DNA from: Anagrus nilaparvatae
Taxonomy: Eukaryota > Arthropoda > Insecta > Hymenoptera > Mymaridae
Direction: 5' to 3'
Assembly: GCA_022575985.1 (NCBI GenBank)
Contig: JAKSXM010000231.1
Coordinates: forward strand, 27,132,501 to 27,196,500
Length of the DNA stretch: 64,000 nucleotides
A program made the translations under genes and the position numbers. The notes beneath the pieces are model-generated. The model was not told the DNA's origin. It did not search any database and saw only the letters and a list, made by a program, of their open reading frames with translations. The first letter of the stretch is position 1, and the number at the start of each line of letters is the position of its first letter. Shown piece after piece: positions 11,641 to 22,432 of the stretch.

Positions 11641-14352
11641 TTTCAACATATTAGTAAAGAATATTCATTAACAAATATTACTATTAACAAATGTATGACT
11701 TAAATAGAAAGCTTCCACCTTTACTCCAGTAAAGTCATAGGGAAAGAAAAGGGTGGGGGAGGGGTTAGGTTGTTTATTGAAAACAAATTCATTGAAAAAA
11801 ATTCTCTTATTGCTAGCGAAATCCCATGTGGCTAGCAAAATTGTTGAATCGAATCCTTGATCAAATGATTGCAAATTACCTGAAACGTAAAGAATATTGA
11901 GAAAAAAAAATTTTTTTCAACTCACTTTTTAAGTGATACCCTTCAATTGGTAAAAAAAATCTTTTTCGGGGGTAGGGTGTTTACCATTTAAATAGCATTC
12001 CAAAAATTATCAACGTACAGAAGAATTTGAAATTCTTAATCAGCGACACAAAAAACTTAGTAAGATGAAAACTTTTTATGATTATCGAAAATAGCAAAAC
12101 ACCCCAAAAAATACTTCTTGATAAGAGTATTGTTTAGAAATTTCTTATTCAGGACAACAACATTTAGAATTAGTAACCAGAAAACGTATATAATAATCGA
12201 ACTTTTATTTCGTTTGTTGGGTTGTAAATGTTACAATGAGGTGGTTGAGAGGGGGGCAAATGGGGCAATCACTTCCTCCTGAGAATCAATAATGTAAATG
12301 TATTTTAAAAATTTTGTACAATTTGAAAAAACTTTATAATTACTTGCAAATTTTTACTGAATTACCTCCCCTCTACTAAACAAACCTAAAAAGAGATTTT
12401 CGTTATTAATGCGATCGGGTTATATCCAAATTACTATTAGCTTGGGATTTAACAGAAGCAATTTACACTTGAAGAAATCCTTTGTGGCAAACTTTCCACT
12501 TATGCCCAAAATCTAAAATTCTTCAAAAGTTCATATTTTGTGATTAAAAATAAGTACGCCAAAAATACATCAAATGACCGAAACTTTTAAACTAGAACAA
12601 TAATCTGAATTAATGAAAAATTCATCAGAATAAATATTTGATAAAATGAGTAAATTTGTCTCTAAAATTAGTTTTGAATGACCCAATTTAAGTTTATCGA
12701 TTACCTTGATTCTACATTTGCATTATTGAAATTCAAATATATATCAATTAATAAATAAAAAAAAGAATTAATGTATTTAATTTTCTGCTAATAATTTATC
12801 TGTAGATATCGTCTGTCTCTCATATTATAAATATTTAAACATATTCAATGTCAATTGCATATTTGTTCAATTGAAAGAAAAAAAAAAAACAAAAAACACA
12901 CACATAAAACAAACGAAACCAATTCATCAGAAATGAATCGATTTTTATGTCTCTCCCTGTTTTATTCATTTCATACGTTTAAATTTTCTACATAATATTT
13001 TTCTGTATTTTATAAATCACAGAAATATGAAATTATGATTTTAACTTTTTGATTTATTATTATCTCTTTTTTTTTCATTTTGATAAAAAGTTGTTTGGAT
13101 AATAATAAAAAAAAAAATTTCTTTTTAGTTAAATGGAGAAAACTAATCCATTATTGCAATTAAATCTTTTTTTTCATATCTCTTTCTCTTTTTTTTTTAA
13201 TTAAACAAGTTTATATATAAAAGTGCATATACAAACAAAAATTTTTCGTATTTGGATTTCATAAAACACAGATACAGATGAATTGTGTTTATTTGGCAAA
13301 AAATATAATGCAGAAAAATAGCTTAAAAATTAAATTTTTATTTAATCGGTATTTAAAGTGTTAAAAATAAATAAATAAATAAATTTTATAAAAATTGACG
13401 ACCACAGAAATAAATATCACTTGCATGCCAGTTTGTACGCTCTACATAGTAAATGATACTCCAATTACGTCAATTTTATAAAGTACTTCAATTTTTTTTT
13501 TATAATTTTAAATTTTTTTAAATGTTTTTTAATATCGAGTAATTTTTATTTATTTGAAAAAATATAATCGATAGAGTAATGACTTTGAAAAATAAATAAA
13601 TTTTTTACTTACAATTTACACTCATTTCCTATTAAATAATGAGATACAATTTATAAGTAGATTATTATTGTTATTATCATTTAAGAGAATTACGTGTAAT
13701 ATTATGCAGTTTTATATATAAATTGGTTTTTATAAATTATTATTCTCTTTGCGTAACGACTAAAATACAGAAATTTTATGCACTTTTTTTATACAGTATT
13801 TTATGTGCTAATGTTTGAATTTGGATTAAACATTTTAGTACCCTAGTAAAATTTTGTAATTATCTGATGTTTTTGCTAATTCTCAATTTAGATACAGAGA
13901 TTTGTTTTTTTTTACTTCAGTAAGTTATGACTAAAATTTATATTCAGATCGTTTTGTTTAATTTTTGAAATTAAGGGTGCGTGAAATTTTAAACGTGTCA
14001 CTAAGAGGGGCTCTAATGATAAAAGGTTTTTAAATAGAGGATGGTGTAAAATGGGTTTTTGGAGATAGCGAAAAGAGATATATGTACATTTAAAAAAAGT
14101 GTCAAACTTTTATCCCTGAAATGTACGTAAAAAATAAATATTTACTCCCACTATTGAAAGTATTTCTGTAAACACACAAAAAAATAGTTTGTTTGCGAAA
14201 ATAGTTTTAAAAAATTATTAAAAATTGGTCTAAATTGAGAATTTTTGTCCTTTGTCGTTAATTTACTATACTAATATAATTATTTACTTTTTTTCGTTTT
14301 TTTACAGAAGTTTAAAATTTTACAAATGTATTCCTTAATGTATTAAAATATA
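11641..14352. other. A/T-rich DNA without a recognised gene
   Basis: No protein, RNA gene or clearly bounded element is seen. A slightly G-rich patch lies at 11735-11770 (GGGTGGGGGAGGGG), with poly-A/T tracts throughout. A minus-strand frame of 68 residues at 11668-11874 has no recognisable features. Confidence 0.3.
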
Positions 14353-14354
14353 TA

Positions 14355-14785
14355 CACTGTAAAAAGTAACTTTCTTAGATTTACAAAAAAAAATAGAATA
14401 TTTTCGAAAAATGAATGAATTTTCGAAAAGTTTTGTAAATATTCGAAAAAAATCGTATATTTACTAAATTTAGTATGTATATTATCGAAAAATTCGAAAA
14501 TTCTCGATTTTTTTTTGTGATTTTGCGAAAAAAGTTGTAAATTCATAACTACTTTTCGAAAATTTACAACTATTTTTTGAAAATTTTCGAAAAGAAATTG
14601 TAAATTATCAATTTTCTTGCAAAGTCACAAAAAAAAATCGAGAATACTCGAATTTTTTGTTAATATACTAAATTTAGTAAATTTACGATTTTTATCGAAT
14701 ATTTACAAAATTTTTTGAAAATTTACTAATAATTTGAAAATGTTCTAATTTTTTTGTTAATGTAAGAAAGTTACTTTTTACAGTG
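14355..14785. mobile_element. near-palindromic MITE, CACTGTAAAAAGTAAC family
   Basis: Flanked by TA on both sides. It starts CACTGTAAAAAGTAACTTTC and ends with the exact inverse, GAAAGTTACTTTTTACAGTG. The 431-bp body is a nearly complete inverted repeat built from TTCGAAAATTTAC-type words, so a single strand could fold into one long hairpin. There is no coding capacity; the 67-residue frame inside it is an artefact. TA target duplications point to Tc1/mariner-type mobilisation. Sister copies lie at 19551, 47304 and 49351, with a truncated one at 48872. Confidence 0.8.
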
Positions 14786-14832
14786 TATCATCAAGATATG
14801 CTAGAAAATCATGTATACAGATTTAATAGCTT

Positions 14833-15438
14833 CGGGGCTGGCTCTGGTAAAATTTGCGTGTGAGTATGAGAGTTGAATTTTTTTTTAGAGGTAAACCAGA
14901 CCAAATCACTCACTTTCTGATGAAAATTTTTTTGGTCCTGGATTCTGGAAAAAGTTATAGGTCCACAAAGTTGGCCAATTTTAAGCCAAAAAAAACTGAA
15001 AGTATGACACTTCGAAGTAGCCTAGATTTTTAGATTAGGCCAAAACATACTCGGCTTACATTTGAAATTTTTGGGTCCTAGATAAATATATTGGACTATT
15101 AAAGTTTCGCCGTTTACCCGCGCTTATACTATGTAAATTATTTAATTAATTTAAAAGGCGCGGGTAAACGGCAGTACTTTACTGGTTCGACATATTCATC
15201 CAGAACCCAGGATATCGAAAAATGTCAAATGTAAACCAACTATGCTTGGGCTTTTACGAGATGTCATATTTTCAATTTTTTTTGGCGTAAAATTGGCCAA
15301 CTTTGTGGACCTATAACTTTTTCCAGAGCCCTTGCCAAAAAAACTAGGATACGAAAGTGAGTATATTTTAGCCTTGGCTATTTCTGTGCAAAAATTTAGC
15401 TGCAATACTCACTTGTGCTTTTTACTCTTGCCATCCCC
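14833..15438. mobile_element. large foldback element, copy 1
   Basis: The two halves are inverted repeats. GGGGCTGGCTCTGGTAAAA and GTGAGTATGAGAGTTGAA on the left match the inverse of AATACTCACTTGTGC and GCCATCCCC on the right. TCTGGAAAAAGTTATAGG with GGTCCACAAAGTTGGCC on the left matches GGCCAACTTTGTGGACC and AACTTTTTCCAGA on the right. The centre is CGCCGTTTACCCGCGC ... GCGCGGGTAAACGGC around a 30-bp A/T spacer. A second copy lies at 25391-26134. Non-coding. Confidence 0.75.
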
Positions 15439-17859
15439 AAAACTATAATAATCACGACTTACCTGAATGGACCTTGTCACAGGTCTAAGAATGAATTTAA
15501 AAATTTCTTCAAATAACCCAGAACTTGATAATTATTTCTAGAAGAAATTTAATTAATTGTGAGCGAATCAGAAAATGAAAATTAGAAATTACAGTTTTAT
15601 TTTTCAAATTGACCAAATTAAATCTGACTTCTCTTTTTACATATAATTTGTTTTTCTCAAAATAAAAGATTCACGATGCCTCTCCTTTCATGAATGTGTA
15701 TTAATTTCATGTTCTACAACTTGTTTATTTACTTGTGTACAGTTCATAGCTGTATTTACATAAAGAATAAATTAGATCTCCTTTTTCTTTATATGCACAA
15801 CGTATAGTATATAAAATTTTTTTAAATATCTTTTTTTTGTGATGATACGTTGATCCTGCTTATATTTCAACAGCCACGTGCCTTGCTTTTGAGTTAAACA
15901 AAAGTGTTTTTGTTTAAATGCAGTCTTCTTGGTCTTTATAGAAAGACTGGAAATCTTATGTTTGCCATTCTTACAAAAGGTCTGTACATAATTACAAAAT
16001 ATTTTTAAAGTTTATTATAAAATTATTGTATTTTTTAGCGAATAATAAAAGTCAAAAACATAAATTTGAAGTAATTTGCACTAAAAATCAATTTCGTTTC
16101 TCTCGAGTAGAAATTTTCTTTTGACACTAATTCCGCTTGGCGTAACTGTGTTCTACTTGCTGCAAATAAAGTTCTCTTTTTGGCCAGTAGTCAAGTCATA
16201 AAGCGATTTTGGGGTTGATATGCCTAACCCAGAAGAATGTTTTAAGATTTTTGGGTTGCTGAATCCGAAAGACTTTTTTTTAGAGGTTTTGAAATTAATA
16301 GAATTTTCTAAAACTAACAAAAAATGAACTTTTTAAGATGTTCGTGCGTGTAAAATTTGAATAATACCCTTAATATGAGATCTCAATAACCTCAATGAGA
16401 TCTCAATTCACAATAACCAGCCCCAAAAACGTATTAAATAAAACTATATACCTAAACTTTGCAAATGATACAAAAATACCCATTTGTCGATGGAGTTTTA
16501 TGCATCCCTTTTACGGCGTTTGTAGAGCCAGCCTTAGGGCGTTTGCAAAATCAAGAGGAAAGATTTTTTCGTGTAGTAAAACAATCAGTCATTATATTAT
16601 AAAAAAATAAAATTTTTAAATAATACACATTCCCAAAAGTGCTTATCAGAAATTACCTGAATCACCAAATTTAAAAAAAGTTAGGAAACTGATTATAGAA
16701 AATTTTAACATAAAATTGTTAATGAGGTAATCATGGTGGAAATTAAACACAACCAAAAAATCAGATTTGACGTGTCGAGCATCCTGTCATATCTAATAAC
16801 CTATTCAAATTTATCTTTCATTTTTTAAAACTCTGGATTAACAGCAGAATTTTATCAGCAGGTATCGCATTTCGATTAAAAAGCTTTTAAAGAATTTGTT
16901 TTTACAAAGGCTATAGAATTCAGAAATGATATTATATAGTTTAATGCACTTTTAATAGTGTTAAGCTTTTAGCCAATATTTTTTTAATTTAAAAAAGGCT
17001 TAAAAAATAACCTTTGGGAAATTGGAAAAAAAGATACAACTTTTTTTTAATATTCTAAATTTTTATAGACTAAAAAGAAATTTAAAAAGTATACGTCAAA
17101 AGGTTTAATTTAAGAGTTAAAAAGCACAGAGTAAACTTTATTTTTTATCAATAAAAACTTTGATATTACAAATACTTAACAACATATTTATATGTGATTT
17201 TAAAAAGTTTGCATCTGTTTTTATTTAAAATTCTTTCCAGCACATACTTTATCAGAAAAAAAAATACTTAAATAAATGAATGAAAAAAAAGTATGCACGT
17301 TGTCAATATTTACTTAATATATTTGAATAATGCTTCTTGTTGTTTTTGTTAGTTTTAAAAAGTCGATATTATACGTTATGCAATTAAATAAGAAATTTTT
17401 TTTGTATAATGTAAAAATAACAACAACAAATAAAAAAAGTAAAAAATTTCTTTCTGTTTGCCATGTGTAAATTTTATATTTAAAAACTGTGTATTTTAAT
17501 TTAGATGAAAGAGAAAATAAAGAAGATATTATTTTGTGTGAATATATAAAATTTTAATAATAAAACACACATGGATTGACATTTCCTTATTATAAATTTT
17601 CAAAAAAAAAAAAAATTTATGTTTTAGTAAAAATATTTATTTAAAATTAGACAAAACAATAATTTATTTATTTTTATAACAATTAATTATTTAAATTTTA
17701 GTATTTTTAGATTTTTTTAAATTGAGTAAAAATAAAAATTTTATTTTTGAGTTAATTAAAATAAAAATTTTGACGTTTGAAGAAGTAAAAATAGTACTCG
17801 TACTGCAGTTAGAATTAAATAAAAATGTTCGGGGGTGTTAATGGAAATTGGCGTTTTTA
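15439..17859. other. A/T-rich DNA without a recognised gene
   Basis: No convincing gene. A mixed-composition stretch at 15840-15965 includes the E-box-like CCACGTGCC but no promoter architecture. The 71-residue plus-strand frame at 16395-16610 has mixed composition but no recognised motif. A phrase near 16240 (TTTTTGGGTTGCTGAATCCG) belongs to a scattered old repeat. Confidence 0.3.
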
Positions 17860-18130
17860 GTAAATGCTTATTATGGATTTTCATATAAATACCAATAACT
17901 ATTCTATCTTCTAAAGTACTTTTTAAAATCAAATAGGTCTCTATAAACCCGAATTATTTGAAGTCCCATTTGTACCCCCTATCGATTTTTAGGCCTTCTG
18001 GGGTACCCCTGCAAAATGGATTATAAGTAAATTGTTTTTATTCTAGAAAATGAAGTTTCACTTCGATTTTATTGTTTGTACCTTATAGACCTTATCTCAA
18101 ATTTAAAACATTTTCAATTTCAAGATATAT
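17860..18130. repeat. dispersed repeat, related to 28660-29060
   Basis: Shares GGCCTTCTGGGGTACCCCTC-like wording with AGGCCTTTTGGGGTACTTCTC at about 28747. It also shares the flanking runs of C after a TTTG(T/C) block and a following CCTTATAGACCTTATCTC / ACATAAAATATAAAACAG-type A/T tail. The boundaries are not sharp. Confidence 0.35.
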
Positions 18131-18825
18131 TTTCACTTCTGAAAATATTAAAAATAAACTTTTTACAGATTACTATTTTCAGTGTACATATCCTATTTTT
18201 TCATAATAATAAATTTATAAATGAATAAAAAATTTTTCGCTAAAATAGTTTTTTTATTTCTTTTTTAGATAAAAAATACATATAAAATAAAACCAACATT
18301 TTTTTCAGTGAATAAAATACATCTTTTGAAAAAATATATAAAAATATAATACTACTTCTGTTTCTTGATTTTATTTTTTACAGTAATATTCTCTCTTTAG
18401 AAAAATATAAATACACATTTCTTTTAAAAAAAAGGGCTTTGACTTTAACTTAAGCTAAAAATTTTTCATCTTTTTCTTTTGGTCAAAATATAAGTGTCTT
18501 TTATTTTTATAAAATAAATTAAATTTTATAATTTTTCATATTCTGTATGAATGGATGTACCACTACAGCTAAAGTACACTGTTTTTAACACAAAAAAAAT
18601 AGATTTTTATTTTTAATCTTTATTTCTTTATCTGTCTCGTTTTTTTATACTTTTACTATAGACACTTAATTTTATTTTTTTATAGAATATAAAAAAAGGG
18701 GAAATATAAAATATATCTTTTTATTTTTTTGCGGTAATATAATTTCTTTTTTTACAGCAGAACAAGTACAGAACTTTGGTAGTTTAAAAAATTTACGTGA
18801 TTTTAAAAAATATATATTTTATGGT

Positions 18826-18945
18826 TGAAAGCTCGATAATTTTTGGTTCGATGCTGAACTGTTATTTTTTTTTTTTTTTTTTTGATTGACTAACAACCCA
18901 TTCTTTTCAAAAACTTTATTAAGACTACAAACATTCAAGAAATTT
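18826..18945. repeat. dispersed repeat pair, copy 1
   Basis: GAAAGCTCGATAATTTTTGG, then GATGCTGAACTGTTAT, a poly-T run and CAAAAACTTTATTAAGACTA also occur in the same order and strand at 24149-24262. No inverted termini are visible. The T-run length differs between the copies. Confidence 0.55.
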
Positions 18946-18959
18946 CTACTAAATTTTAA

Positions 18960-19485
18960 GGCCGGATTTTGTTTTCTTTTAGGGGTTGAAAGTACCTAAA
19001 AACGGTTTTATAAATGGGAAAGTTGGAGATGTGGGATATGCGTAATTTTAAGACTTCGTAGGGCGTTCTGAATATCCAAGATTTCGTGTTACGGGTAAAA
19101 TTCGAAAAAATGCTATAAATTGAAACTTGAGCTTTAGATTTGAAATTTGGGACAGAAGTTTTTTTTAGCTAATATCGAGGCTAATATACAATGCCTATAA
19201 ATTTACAAAACTTTTGAAACAAATTTGTTTTTATCTGCATATTTCCCTAAAAAAACACTTTGTTAGCCAAAAGTTTTGAAAATTTATGGGCCTTGTTTTT
19301 TAGTTGAAAGTAGCCTCTGCTCCATATTTCAAGTCTCAAACTTAGCTTTCAATTTTTCTCATGTGTTATTGGATTTTGCTAATAATTCAAAATCTAGAGC
19401 TAGAGCAATTGAAGGTCCCAATCTGTAGCTGTAACTAAAAACCATTTTTAGTACTTTTAACCCCCCGAAAAAACGAAGGTGGGCC
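18960..19485. mobile_element. foldback element with GGCC ends
   Basis: The left arm has GGCCGGATTTTGTTTTCTTT then AGGGGTTGAAAGTACCTAAA. The right arm holds the inverse, TTTTTAGTACTTTTAACCCC, and ends AAACGAAGGTGGGCC. Inner blocks also pair imperfectly: TTGAAACTTGAGC on the left with CAAGTCTCAAACTTAGC on the right, and AAACTTTTGAAAC with AAAGTTTTGAAAA. No coding frame. The next MITE begins 65 bp downstream. Confidence 0.55.
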
Positions 19486-19550
19486 TTTTGAGGCCTGTGG
19501 GGCTTTTGTGTATATTAGTTCCTTGGAATTTACTTGTTACTTTTTGTTTA

Positions 19551-19971
19551 CACTGTAAAAAGTAACTTTCTTAGATTTACAAAAAAATAGAATTTTTTCG
19601 AAAAATTAGTAAATTTTAAAAATATTTTATAAATATTCGATAAAAATCGTAAATTTACTAAATTTAGTATATTATCGAAAAATTTGAGAATTTTCGATTT
19701 TTTTTTTGTGAATTTACGATAAAAGTTATAAATTCACAATTATTTTTCATACAACTATTTTTTAAAAATTTTCGAAAAAGAATTGTAAATTATCAATTTT
19801 TCTTGCGAATTCACAAAAAAAATCGAGAATACTCGAATTTTTTGTTAATATACTAAATTTAGTAAATTTGCGATTTTTTTACAAATTTTTACAAATTTTT
19901 TCGAAAATTTACTAATTTTTCGAGAATGTTCTAATTTTTTGGTTAATATAAGAAAGTTACTTTTTACAGTG
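19551..19971. mobile_element. near-palindromic MITE, CACTGTAAAAAGTAAC family
   Basis: TA-flanked, 421 bp, beginning CACTGTAAAAAGTAACTTTC and ending GAAAGTTACTTTTTACAGTG. The internal sequence parallels the copy at 14355 nearly throughout (AATTTTTCGAAAAATTAGTA, TACTAAATTTAGTA and so on), with scattered small indels, so the two copies are related by fairly recent amplification. Confidence 0.8.
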
Positions 19972-22130
19972 TATATTATAAATTTATTTTATCTTTATGT
20001 ATCTAATTTTTTGTATTATTCTGTGTCAGCTGGAATCCGGCCATGCTAGTCAATACAAATATTCTTAAATAAGTAAATAAATACTGCCACTGACAGGTTC
20101 AATTTTGATGTGATAAAAAAAAAAGACATTTATTAGTTAAGAGGTAAACGGGTAATTTAGAAAATGTCGATCTAAATATTGCATTGATGTTCAATTAAGT
20201 TAACATTATGTACAAACATTTTAAGTTTAAATGTTTTAAATCGAAAAAAATGCACCTATGCTACAGTCAAAGTACCCTTACATTGTAAATTGAATAAATA
20301 GCTACAAAAGTCTCAGAAAATTCAGAAATTAACTTGACTAAATCACTAACCGAGGACTTGCCCATAATAGACGATGAAAACAGCCAACCTGGGTAAAGAT
20401 AAGGCAAAATAGATGTGTGCCTGTCTATTTTAAGAGGACAATTGGACCTAAAAGAGTAAAATAAACCTCTTGTGTAAAATTAAACTTCTATGAATAGAAA
20501 TGGTCTTTTAATAATAAAAATAGTCCTTTAAAATTGATTAAAATTTCTAAGTGTAAAAATTTTTTTTAGTGAATAAAAGAACTTCTTTAATTTAAAATAA
20601 GAAATGAAGATTAATAATCCAAATCCCTATATTTTATCCAGGTCAAATTTTATCCTAATAGTCTACTTCCATTCGTTATACAAATATTATATTTTATTCA
20701 ATATTCCAGAGTGTCATTTTCACTTTGAATCAGATATCTATTATAAATATTCCCTCAGGATCATTCAAATTCAATATTTTATCATTTTACTTGAAATATT
20801 CAAACTTCAGAATTTTATATTTTTCTAAAATAAAATTTTTACTCCATTTTTTGTTTGTTTAAGTTAAATTTCTATAAATAAAATTATAGATACTTTTAAA
20901 AGTCGTATTATGATTAAAATAATGTTTTTAGAAATAATAATCTAATTTTAACTTTTATACATCAAAGTATTTCTCTTAGTCCTGACGTAGACCCCTGCTT
21001 TGTAATCATTTTTTTCCCTTACAAGTCGATAAACTTCTTACTGGGTACTTTTTTTTGGGTCACTGAATACGAATAAGATGTTCGTTTACACTTAAAATGC
21101 TACAGTTGGGCACAACAGAAAATATCTAAAAACCTGCAGAGATTACCAAAGTTTATTTATTGTGGACAACTGGGTAATTTTAAGTAAAAACGGATTTCAT
21201 ATTCGATTTTGGCGACCCAAAAAATTCAAATAGTTGGTGGAAAAATCTATGGATCTGCACAGGATAAAAAGTGTCTTCAAAACAGGGGTACACACCAGGT
21301 CTATTTTCCTTTCTTGCAAGTTTAAAAAATAATTTAAAATTTCTTAAAATTAATTAAGTGTAATTTTTTAATAACAATAACTTTAATTATACATAATATA
21401 GCATGTTCATGTGATTATTAAAAAAAAATAATTTTTTTTAAAATTTTCACACTTGTAAAAAAAAAATATTGCATAAATGTTAATACATGAAAAATTGTTA
21501 TTTTTTATTCTGATGAATTGATGCATATCAGGTAAATAAACATTTTTTTAAAAATATATTAAAAACGATCCTTGACATAAAAAAAAGCTCAAAAAAAAAA
21601 CTAAAAATTTTTTTATATCACGCACATATTTTGATTAAAATAATTTTAATTTTAATTTAATTAAAAAGATAATACACACACCTAATTATTTTATACACTA
21701 TACATTTTTTTTCTTTTCTTTTCTCTAACACACATAATTTAACTTAATAAATATAATTTTCTCCCACGACAATAATAACAATAACAATAATAATAATAAT
21801 TAAAATATCAACGTACACAAGTTTATTTCTATTTTCTTTATTTTTTTTTTTTCATTAGTAATAAAAAAAAATGTTTAGCAAGATAATTTTTATAAATTGA
21901 GAGAAAAAATGTTCTTTATAAATAGAGTATTACGAGTCATTAAATTATATCTTTATTGAATGTGTAAAAAAGATATTTGTTGGTTAATAAATTGAATATT
22001 TTATATTTATAAGTGATTAACGAGTGGTGTGATTTATTTTATGCATATCTTTATGTATTTTATATGTGCAATTGTTAATTTTTATCAAGGAAAATTTTGA
22101 AACATGGTTTTGAAAATCGGTTTATGGTTA
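19972..22130. other. A/T-rich DNA without a recognised gene
   Basis: No gene seen. An AAT/AAC microsatellite-like tract lies around 21768-21802. A 74-residue plus-strand frame at 20604-20828 is Ile/Phe/Tyr-rich and lacks family features. A diffuse old repeat phrase (TTTTTTTTGGGTCACTGAAT) is at about 21050. Confidence 0.3.
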
Positions 22131-22133
22131 CAA

Positions 22134-22432
22134 ATAGGGAAGTGCTGTTACCCAAATTTTCGGGTCGGGTCTGGTTTCGGGTAAACCTTGTAAATGACAA
22201 TTTTTTAAATAAATTATTTATGTTTTTTCTTACTATTTCTTCTCTATTTTAAGCGTGAATGGAAAATAATTTATAGTAAAATTATTAAGAGAATTGAAAA
22301 TTTCCGATTTAAAACCGTAACTACAGACCTTTGATACATTTTAATTTTACTCAAAATCCGACCCACCCAAATAAAAAAAACCGAACTTTAGAATTGAAAA
22401 GCAGAAAATTAGGGTAAACGCACACCTCTAAT
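22134..22432. repeat. decayed hAT-like MITE, related to 25412-25641
   Basis: The left end has GGGAAGTGCTGTTACCC followed by TTTTCGGGTCGGGTCTGG. The right end has GGGTAAACGCACACCTCTA. These correspond to CAGGGGTGTTAGGTTACCC, the CGGGTCGG-rich interior and GGTAACCGCACACCCCTA in the intact copy at 25412. Substitutions and an A/T-rich interior indicate an older insertion. Confidence 0.5.

Noticed and set aside
11441..11671. Short frames with Val-Cys or Thr-His repeats on both strands
   Set aside because: They are translations of the CA/GT microsatellite.
14343..14546. 67-residue minus-strand frame
   Set aside because: Entirely within the palindromic MITE at 14355; no independent coding evidence.
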